Origin: Topomyia yanbarensis
Taxonomy: Eukaryota; Arthropoda; Insecta; Diptera; Culicidae
DNA: 64,000 nt
Assembly (NCBI RefSeq): GCF_030247195.1
Contig: NC_080672.1
Location: 3,162,001 to 3,226,000 of the forward strand
Reading direction: 5' to 3'
Position numbers and translations under genes: made by a program
Notes under the pieces: generated by a model
The model's input: the letters and a program-made list of their open reading frames with translations, nothing else
What the model was told of the DNA's origin: nothing
The model's database searches: none
Shown: positions 54,900 to 64,000 of the stretch, piece after piece
Numbering within the stretch: position 1 is the stretch's first letter
Layout: each line of letters starts with the position of its first letter

Positions 54900-56039
54900 A
54901 TCGCTACTGGCTTTGATCCTTTCAAATAAAATAATAGCTCGTTATCTTGACGAGGTGCACAACTTGTCAATTTCAAGTTTTAAGCAGCTTTTTTAGCAGT
55001 GGCATCTATCCAGTGATAGTGCGAACTTTGTTCTGAAACTTGCATTTATCACTTCGTCAGGGACTATTCAAATCACTCTCGTATATGTACAGAATCTTGG
55101 CGAACAAATCGATGAAATCTAATTTAATTTTCCAACCAAAGCTATCATTTCTTATTATTCAGACAGATTGAAGGTGGAAGTTGGTATTTTTACCTTTTGT
55201 GAGCATAAATGAACTGGCTAATCTATATTATGTGAATTTTTGCTGCACAATCTCTCAGAGTCAGCTTAAAAGCCAAATTCAGTTCGCAACTGATGTTGAA
55301 TTTGAAGCGAAAATAACTGAATGATGTGCTGCACCGAACGAATGATTGACGAGACACACAACTGAAACATACCCTTCAGCGAAGCGGGCATGAAATGAAC
55401 TTCGTTCCTCTTTCAAGCTCACCCGAGGATGTCAATATTTCTGAGCTCCGCTTTAAGTTTTCACTCAGGGTTATTAAGTTATTAAGTGGTGTCCAAACGA
55501 AAATCAGGAATGTCTAATCTAGCTGCGTTGTTCCACAGCTTTTTGACATTTTGCTTTGGTTGTTAGTTGCTGTTGTCATTTAGACCACTCTCTCATCACG
55601 AGAGCCCGATTTTGCATGATTGGACGTAGCTCGGGACATTTCGATGAAATTGGCTGTTCTGGTGCAATATGTAGACATTATTTCATAACATGCAAAAAAC
55701 ACTAACGTAGTGACAAGCTGCAAAATCTCGCCAGAACAGAAAGAGTACAATATGACTGTATGGCTAAAATCGTTTCTGTAAACAATCTTCTTGGTAGATA
55801 TTGTGAGGTATCTTCCTATTAGTACGAAGTTTTTACTGTATCATTCACTGCATATGCAACCAGCCAAATCAAATATTTCTTGGCAAACTTAAACTTCTCT
55901 ACCGTTCAGAATTACTTTGTTTCCTAATTTCGTTGCATAGCATTATAGAAAGCATGACTAGCCTTCCTCTGAATATTTATCTCACTATCGAATTCATTTG
56001 GTCGGTTCTTAAGATTATTTTTTGCATTTATTTTAATTG
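54900..56039. other. Intronic sequence, nothing recognised
   Basis: No frame with family features on either strand. The frame phase required by the third host exon (two bases carried) is not met by any convincing acceptor plus Sec14-like coding stretch here. Confidence 0.5.
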
Positions 56040-56245
56040 TAGCTGTTGGCAGTGCAGTATTAGATGATTTTGAAACACTGTGGACAGAACTTCAGAATCA
56101 GAATATATTGGCTTAAATTCCCCGTATGTAGTCGGGGATTTGTGCCTTGCCGTGTGTTTTCATCATTTAGGGAAGTAGAATTGGAAGGGTGGGGAAAATA
56201 ACAGCACAAAAACAAAAATAAACAACAGGTAAGTTAAACTCACAA

Positions 56246-56530
56246 GGGATGATCCATAAATGACGTAGCATTTTTGAGTGATTTTTAATACCCCCTCCCC
56301 CCTCGTAGCATTTCGTCACAAACCTCTAAATACCCCCCTGGTAATTACGTAGCTTGACGGTAACTCTGCCCCCCCCCTTGTCTCCGCATTTTTTTTAAAA
56401 ATTCTATTCTATTCCCCTTTAAAAAAGCTACGTAGCATGACATGACCCCCTACCCCCCTGTCGTCACACATCATCACAAAATACAAAACTCCCTCCCCCA
56501 TATAATGCTACGTCATTTAAGGATGATCCC
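56246..56530. mobile_element. 285-bp MITE, relative of the 47.85-kb MITE, with CAA duplication
   Basis: Ends GGGATGATCCATAAATGACG and, inverted, GGGATGATCCTTAAATGACG, flanked by CAA at 56243-56245 and 56531-56533. C-rich segments replace the G-rich ones of the other copy because it is in opposite sense. It sits in the 3' end of the LOA LINE. Confidence 0.8.
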
Positions 56531-56559
56531 CAAGTAGTTCAACTTGCCTGCGAATAAGC

Positions 56560-57512
56560 CTAAAGCTCTTTACCACATTGGATAAGAAACTTTAGTATGT
56601 CTCTGAGTTTCAGTCGTCCAAACCTAGTTTCGTCTATATAAGCACGGCCGAAGCCTCGAAATCGCAATTGCGCTACCGCAGGACAGTTGCATATCATATG
56701 ATATGAGGTTCCGTAGTCGGATTCACAAAGATCACATGAAAAAGACTCAGCGCGCTGAATAGTTGCTATGTTATAATTGAGTTTGCAGTGGCCGGTTAAA
56801 GCCCTGGTCAGCATGCCGCAGTGGAGCTTCGAAAAATGTAGGAGATTTTTCGAAATCACTGGGCACGGTTGTTCTAGAAACGCCTTTGTTTGGCGACACG
56901 TTTGTAGATTTCTCCAATAATTGCGGTGCTCGGACAAAGCCCAGGACCGTATTTTTTCCCTTAACCAACGAAGCCAATCGCTGAACCTGCCCTGGCCAAT
57001 TCGTCAGCCTATTCATTTCCAGTAATACCAGGATATCCGGGCACCCAGACAAGGTAGATAATGTTGACAATGCTTAGTTCTTCGATTTGGGGTCGGCACG
57101 CGATCACTAGCTTGGACCGGGATTTATCTGAGCTAAGGGCCTTGATTGCAGCCTGACTATCGGAGCAGAAGTTTATAACTCTGCCGGAAAAACTCAGTTG
57201 AAGGGCCGATTGTACCCCGCACATAATTGTAAAGATTTCTGCTTGGAATACAGTACAGTATCTACCTAATGAATGAGATTGTTCCAATCTCATTTCACGA
57301 CAGTAGACACCAGCACCAGCACGTCCCTCCATCAGATAACCGTCAGTGTAAAAGACCACTTGCGTTTGTTGTTGTCTTTCCATAAAGCCAAACAACCACT
57401 CCTCTCGAGAGGGAATCTTCACATGGAATGTCCTGTAAGGAAAACTACAAGTGAGTGCAATATCGCTGGGAGCAAGAATATCTTCACCCCATGTAACCAT
57501 TTGTGACCACAA
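56560..57512 (-). pseudogene. LOA LINE RNase H and C-terminal Cys/His region
   Basis: RNase H blocks: 'VFYTDGYLMEGRAGAGVYC' (about 57355), 'FQAEIFTIMCGVQSAL', 'FCSDSQAAIKAL' and 'YLVWVPGYPGITGNE' (about 57030). The glycine-rich turn and acidic residues are kept; the usual His of 'GH.G..GNE' is Tyr here (PGYPGI). The frame then changes and continues with 'HCGMLTRALTGHCKLNYNIA' and 'CDLCESDYGTSYHMICNCPA', the Cys/His end, to a stop near 56560. Confidence 0.82.
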
Positions 57513-57617
57513 TCGTGTATGACTGGTAGCAAGATCAACATGGTTACTGTTACAAAGCCCAGTAACCTGCAGTTTGTATGCACATGATAGTGCTTCTTGT
57601 TTGAGGTGTATGTGTAA

Positions 57618-59105
57618 TAGGGTGGGGCATTGTTATATGGAAAAACGTAATCATAACCTCATCAACCGAGCACAGCACTTTTTTGGTTCCATTTGGGGTC
57701 CCAAACAACTGTGCAAAATTTGGGGTCGATTGGATTTGACCCGGCGTAGCGCATTGCGTTTGAAATTTGTATGGAAATTAGTATGGGAAAACCTACTTTT
57801 TTGCATTTTTAATTTTACAGACTACAATTCTTCCTGCAGTATACCAACAATTAGATAGAAGTGTAGTCCAGGATATGCTGAACAACTTTACCGAAGGATG
57901 CATGGTGCTAGAATGTCTCTACAACAAGTTATTGCTGTTCAAAGTTCGATAGATCGAATAAATTGACAAAAATCTTTTTTTTTTGCCAACACTGCGGGTG
58001 TACCAATGACTTTTCATATAGCATACCACAATAACATCATATACTTTAGATTTACCACATTGGTATGTTTGGATGAATTAATCATAAGCCTTAGCTCAAT
58101 TTCATGGGCGCAGGTAGTTTCGCAATAGGGCGTAGTGAGGGGAGAGGGGGGGGGGGGAGGATTCAACATATAGAAATTCTAACTGAAATATCTGAAATCT
58201 TGTCGAGTTGAAATGTTAAGATGTATTATTTTAAAACATTTGCACAATGTTCTATGCATAATAATAACGATGAAACGAAACATACTGTATCCCTCTGCAT
58301 TGACTTGACATTGACTATATCAATTGAAGTAAAGTTGTAGACTGAATCAACTGATGTCGAGTTGATATGTCAGAGGAATGCATTGATTATATTTCAGTTT
58401 AATACGCACTATGATTTGATAGGATGCTCATTTCGATGTTGTTCGATCACCCGAAGTAAAAATTGCTGTTGAACTGGGGCTCTTGTGGATTGTGTAAATG
58501 TTGTACAATAATTCATCTGAACATTCATATTCAATAAGATTTCAGTTATTTTAGTTGAAATTTCCATATTTAAAAGTCTCCCTCCCTCTCCCTTTACTAC
58601 GCCCTATTGCTAAACTACCTATGTCCATGAAATTGAGCTAAGGCTTATGATTAATTCATCCAAACATACCAATGTGGTAAATCTATTGTATAAGATGTTA
58701 TACATTAGATTTACCACATTGGTATGCTATATGAAATGTCATTGGTACACCCGCAGAGTTGGCAAAAAAATGATTTTTAGCAATTAATTCGATCTATCAA
58801 ACTTTGAACAGCTATAACTTGTTGTAGAGACATTCTAGCTCCATGCATTCTTCTGCAAAGTTGTTCAGCATATCCTGGATTACACTTATATCTAATTGTT
58901 GGTATACAGCAGGAAGAATTGTAGTCTGTAAAATTGAAAATGCAAAAAAGTAGGTTTTCCCATACTAATTTCCATACAAATTTCAAACGCAATGCGCTAC
59001 ACCGGGTCAAATCCAATCGACCCCAAATTTTGCACAGTTGTTTGGGACCCCAAATGGAACCAAAAAAGTGCTGTGCTGAAAAAACGATCATTTTGCCCCA
59101 CCCTA
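57618..59105. mobile_element. 1488-bp hAT-type foldback MITE inserted in the LOA LINE
   Basis: ATGTGTAA flanks it at 57610-57617 and 59106-59113, with T and A at positions 2 and 7 as in hAT targets. The ends are TAGGGTGGGGC and its inverse. The arms are very long: about 57618-58155 is inverted at about 58577-59105, including 'cataccaatgtggtaaat', around a spacer of about 420 bases. The arms each yield a spurious 'HFFGSIWGPKQLCKIWG' frame. No transposase was seen. Confidence 0.88.
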
Positions 59106-59244
59106 ATGTGTAATGGTTTAATATTTAGAAGTGCCTCAAGAGCAGCAGTCGGAGTCGTGGTGAAAGCACCAGTCAACGCCATGAGCCATTCTTTGCAGAT
59201 GGTTTAGTTTTGACTGGACTGTCACCACCTCTCCCCTCTGCCAC

Positions 59245-60959
59245 TTATGACAGTATTGGACGTACAATTGTCGTGTGAATCCAATAGATGTATTTAGGTT
59301 TGAGACCCCAGGTCTTTCCAAAAGTTCGTCTGCACTGCCCGAAGGCCATGCACGCTTTCTTGACTCTTAACTCAATATGAGCAGACCAATTCAGTTTGGA
59401 ATCCAATATGACTCCAACGTATTTGACTTGATCTGCACACAGCAGCTCAGAATCAAAGAACTGCAAGGGACGAACCCCGGTTGTTATTCGCTTCTTCGTG
59501 AAAAGAACCATTGAAGTTTTGCTTGGGTTAACTGATAGTTTAACTTGTCGACACCACTGTTCGACAGCTCTTAATGCCTGTTGCATTAAGTCAAAGATTG
59601 TTCCGATGCAAAATCCAGTAATTAGTATTTGGTAATCATCAGCAAACCCGTAGGTTGGAAATCCAAGCTCATTGAGTTTCTTCAACAAGCCGTCAGCTAC
59701 CAAGTTCCACAACAAAGGTGACAGAACGCCGCCCTGAGGACAACCGCAAATACTCAACTTCCGTATCTCAGCCTGTCGCAGTGACGAGCAAAGTATGCGG
59801 TTACTAAGCATTGCGTTTATCCAACCCGAGATACATGCAGGTATCCCATGACCGCGCGTCGCTTCCAGAATAGGCAGGAAGAACACATTGTCAAAGGCAC
59901 CCTCAATATCTAGGAATACACCGAAGCTAGATTGCTTGAGCGAGAAGGCCTTCTCAATGTTGTAAACATTGTTGTTGTTCCTGATGTGATGATCGATTAT
60001 CTGTTCCAAAGCTTTCAGAAGAAAACTTAAGCTGATAGGCCTAAAACTCTTGGCTTCTTCATAGCTTGAGCGGCCCCCTTTGGGAATAATTCTAACAGTT
60101 ATTTCTCGCCATACTTTCGGGATATACCCGGTAACAAGACTGGAAAGCATAATCTTTTTCAAGACATGTTTAAGTATATCAAATCCCTTTTGTAGTTGCA
60201 CGGGAAGTATTTCATCTTTTCCGGGTGATTTGTATGGAGCAAAGCTGTCATCTGCCCACTTAACCGATTCAGTGGAAACCAATGTGCGTGCTAACGCCCA
60301 CGAGTCCGAATCACCAGAATAAGATCTGTAAACATTGTTCAGCTCCGGATCGATACAACCTGGAAAGTGTGTGTTGAAGAGACCATTAAGAACACTTTTT
60401 TCGTGCGTCACATAAACACCATCTCTGGTTTTTAAGGAGTTCAATCATTCGATTTGGAGAGAATTTTATTTAACCTGCTAGCCTCGTTCAGACTAGAGAT
60501 ATTAGTGCATAGGTTTTGCCAGCCAGCCCGTTCTGCAGATCTAAGACATTTCTTATATGCACTACGAGCTGACCTGAAAGCCCTGGAGTCATCACGCTGA
60601 CGCCAGTTCCAAGCTCTTCTCATAACCTTCTTCATTCTTTCATGCTCAGCCCTCCACCAAGGGGTTCCCCTTGTCGATTTAACAGTACGAAATAGACAAG
60701 CTTCTTCGTAGGATGCTAATATGAATGAGTTTGTCGTATCAACGACGTCATCTAAGTCGTCTAGTTGACTAATTGTTGGAAAATATCCATGAAATTTAGT
60801 CGCCAAGTATTCCAAAAAGAGGTCCCAGTTTGTAGATTTAGGATTACGATATTTTACCACATTGAAGGTGACATTAAAGTGATCGAAAAAAATATTTCTA
60901 TAATCGGTTAGAGACGGTTCAGTTTCATTTGGAACCTGCCAATTTCCCAGCTCCTGCAA
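59245..60959 (-). pseudogene. LOA LINE linker and reverse transcriptase
   Basis: The linker (60959-60441) has 'TRGTPWWRAEHERMKKVMRR' and the typical basic 'AYKKCLRSAERAGW'. The reverse transcriptase (60444-59245) follows in another frame: 'YKSPGKDEILPVQLQKG', 'WREITVRIIPKGGRSSYEEA', 'FRPISLSFLLKALEQIID', 'FLDIEGAFDNV' (about 59905), 'GCPQGGVLSPLLWNLVADGL' (about 59740) and 'YGFADDYQIL' (about 59640). The catalytic FADD box is intact. The canonical 'H.SQ.GF..GKS.ETAL' block after 'EKAFSLKQSS' appears shortened, which would be an internal deletion. Confidence 0.87.
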
Positions 60960-61790
<831 letters not shown>

Positions 61791-64000
61791 GTTTATGCTG
61801 GATACTAAACTACCATCAGTCGAGAGTCTCAGCAAACAATTTTACCCATAGCACGGGATCAAAAGATAAAAAAGAGGTTTTTGATTTCATTGGGTCTTAG
61901 GAGCGATGCTTCTTGAAGTCACAATTTTGGCTTGGTTTTTGAGGGTTAAGAGCGACAGAGCGACATATTCTAACTGAACAACGGCAAACTTCGAGAATAG
62001 GATGAGAGTAGGTTTGCGGATTCTTGTAGGGCCTCGTTCGTGTTATAGTTGAAGTATAGAAGCATTTAGAGGCATGGAAGATTTTTACCGTGTTTTCTGA
62101 CCCGTGTTCAACATTTCATTTTTCTCGAAAACGAGAAAATAAAAGAGATTACACTAGATTAGAACTCCCATGAATTAAGAGCCATTCTAATGTCGTCTTT
62201 GCTTGAAGCGCAGCTGAATCAGGTTCTAACCCCAAATGCTGTCAACATGTATGAACTGACAGCGGTTGGGGTCGCATTTTTACTCATCTTTGGTGTCCAA
62301 CGAAAATAGCATATATTACTCGAGATTAGATCTTATTTATCGACCAGTAAATTGTTTCATTGTCATTCCTAAAATGGGTCTTGTGCCAAGCAACAAAACT
62401 GCCCCTGTTTTGAAGAGATTGTATAATCAACAACAAGAATATAAAATAAATTAATCAATGTTCCCAAGAAAACGAAGCTTTTAAAATCTATTGGAAACGC
62501 GTTGTGTAATTTTTATTAATGTATCATTTATCTTTCTTTCGAACCCGTCAGCGATTTCTTCTGAGCCAATTCGTGCAATTTCACCCTCAGCGTAAACACG
62601 GGAATTACCCGTGTAAACTTGATCGGAAAATGTTTACATTCATCGCCACACGCCCAGCCCCAACCAGATGTCCCTCTAGAATCTTGACCCCAATATCGGA
62701 ACCGTTTCTATCCTACCAACTGGCAGTGAGCAGAAGTGATTTCGACACTTTTCCGCGAATCTCGTCAAGCGAACTTTTAACGGATATCGGATCACGTACG
62801 AAGAAAAGCAAAACAAGTACGCAAATTTCCGAGAGTAGAGCACAGCATTCAACACTCTCATCTGACGCGTTTCGCAAGAAAATCAAACTTCCTCGGAAAA
62901 AGTAAACACTTGCCTGCGCTGAAGCCACTACAGTAAGTCTGTCAGCAAGGAGAGTAATTAAGCCGTGGCCCCTTGCCGCGAACTTTTCCCGTTCGTTGTA
63001 CTGATCCGTTCGCATCCCTGTCTCACTCACTTGCGTAATCACATTAAAATAAAACGGGTGTGATAATCAATGTTTTTGGGGTGCACTCTCCGATCTTCGG
63101 GCTAAACGAAACGAATCGAATCGCGACGTAGCGGACCACATGTGCGTTTCTGACGATCTTCCCACGCGCGTCACGTTTTTTTCTTTTCTGGTTCTCGTTT
63201 ATGCTCTCCTGGTCCGCTTTTATGTTGATATGCACATGTATATTCAAATCGTTGGCGATCAGATTTAAGTACCTGGGTAGGATCACTTGTTGGGCGTGTA
63301 AATGTCGTTCGTTGATCGGGGTGTGTGTGGCTTAGGAATGTTCGATTTGTTATGAAACATATGTTTGAAAAATAGTGACAAGCCTCTTGTATATTTTTAT
63401 CCTTCACTGGCTAACTTTGGGTAGTTTTAATAGTTAAGCAAGTCACAATGAGTGATTCTACTTTATACTTACGAGCTATTAACAACGTTCTCCAGAATTA
63501 TTGCGATTTCATATCATAGAGTATAGCTTAAAGGATATTTGCGGGGAAAAAAATTCGAATCTATTCAGCCAACTAGAGAAGTGTTGGTCGGTTCTTGTAT
63601 TAATCGGCCTCATTTAACTTGTATGGATTTCTACTTTTAGTAGATTTATTGAATTGCTGGGAAAATTTATATTGCCAGAGTTATTCCAGTGACTCGCCGG
63701 GTAACATGTACACTTTCAACTCCCCATTTGCAGTTATACTTTTAGCTATTTATCTACTGTTAAAATGAGCATCTCTCGAACGATCGCGTGAATCGTTTGA
63801 ACTCAACTAGCCCATATATCAGGACAGGAGGCAGTGCGTGTGGGTTTTCCGTTTTTTTCCGATGTGCTGTACATATTGTTGCATCGTATTTTCCTGCTCG
63901 AGTCGATTCGGCTGTACATCGTTGATGCTGTTGTGTGTATTTTGGTTTACTCTCCCACCGCGATACTAATTTCGCCAGCCGTGGTCCGACAGAACTGATC
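61791..64000. other. Intronic sequence, nothing recognised; one 128-codon frame without support
   Basis: A plus-strand frame at 62519-62905 is Ser/Arg/Lys-rich with no domain that I know. A short hairpin (aaccccaaatgctgtca against tgacagcggttggggt) lies at 62228-62274. No further Sec14-like or RhoGAP exon was seen up to the window end. Confidence 0.5.

Noticed and set aside
57574..59091. Two similar frames with 'HFFGSIWGPKQLCKIWG' on opposite strands
   Set aside because: They are the two arms of the hAT-type MITE inverted repeat and not a duplicated gene; the frames have no known domain.
62519..62905. 128-codon plus-strand frame considered as a host exon
   Set aside because: No Sec14-like or RhoGAP similarity, and the reading phase and splice context do not connect with the third exon. 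Left as unsupported.

Overview
The window is insect nuclear DNA, most likely from a culicine mosquito (Aedes-like). The evidence is very AT-rich, intron-dominated sequence, tRNA-derived SINEs of the Feilai type, I-clade and LOA (Lian-like) LINEs with RNase H domains, and many MITEs nested in one another. The species cannot be fixed from the sequence alone.

Only one host gene is convincing. Three plus-strand coding exons (30007-30171, 53606-53691, 53761-53906) join in frame, with phases 1, 0 and 2, good splice sites and no internal stop. They encode the first 129 residues of a protein that runs from an acidic N-terminus into the start of a BCH/CRAL-TRIO (Sec14-like) domain. The best match in kind is the p50RhoGAP/ARHGAP1 family (Drosophila RhoGAP68F). 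The catalytic RhoGAP part would lie beyond the window. The gene has a 23.4-kb intron between its first two coding exons. Its 5' non-coding exon(s) lie upstream, in or outside the window, and were not identified.

Almost everything else is mobile DNA. 0.2-7.8 kb: a CG-rich dispersed repeat (called R1 here) in several copies, one split by a 2.45-kb element with 9-bp target duplications and arrays of a CCATTCCCC motif, plus a foldback element and a decayed CR1/Jockey-like reverse transcriptase. 8-16 kb: mostly unrecognised AT-rich DNA with two SINEs and a 0.94-kb MITE. 16.7-20.7 kb: one R1 copy split by a truncated I-clade LINE, itself split by a small hAT-type MITE, and by a 1.63-kb element with long terminal inverted repeats and TA duplications. 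21.2-28.2 kb: a diverged 7-kb inverted-repeat region holding a transposase-like fragment and a pogo-like insertion. 30.9-41.0 kb: a full-length I-clade LINE in sense inside the gene intron, with 14-bp target duplications, one single-base frameshift, and a 4.07-kb DNA transposon inserted in ORF2. 42.7-44.4 kb: the second copy of the long-TIR element. 44.7-46.2 kb: LOA fragments. 47-49.1 kb: small MITEs and a repeat (R2) also found inside the 4.07-kb transposon. 49.8-51.05 kb: an intact ORF1-only retroelement flanked by perfect 15-bp duplications. 54.2-54.9 kb: a mariner relic. 56.0-61.8 kb: a decayed antisense LOA LINE interrupted by a 1.49-kb hAT-type foldback MITE, a 285-bp MITE and a 336-bp (TA)n array.

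The most unusual items are the ORF1-only retroelement (a mosquito counterpart in form to mammalian HAL1), the 4.07-kb insert whose removal with one target copy restores the LINE reading frame, and the CCATTCCCC-array element. No CRISPR, rRNA or true tRNA gene was seen.
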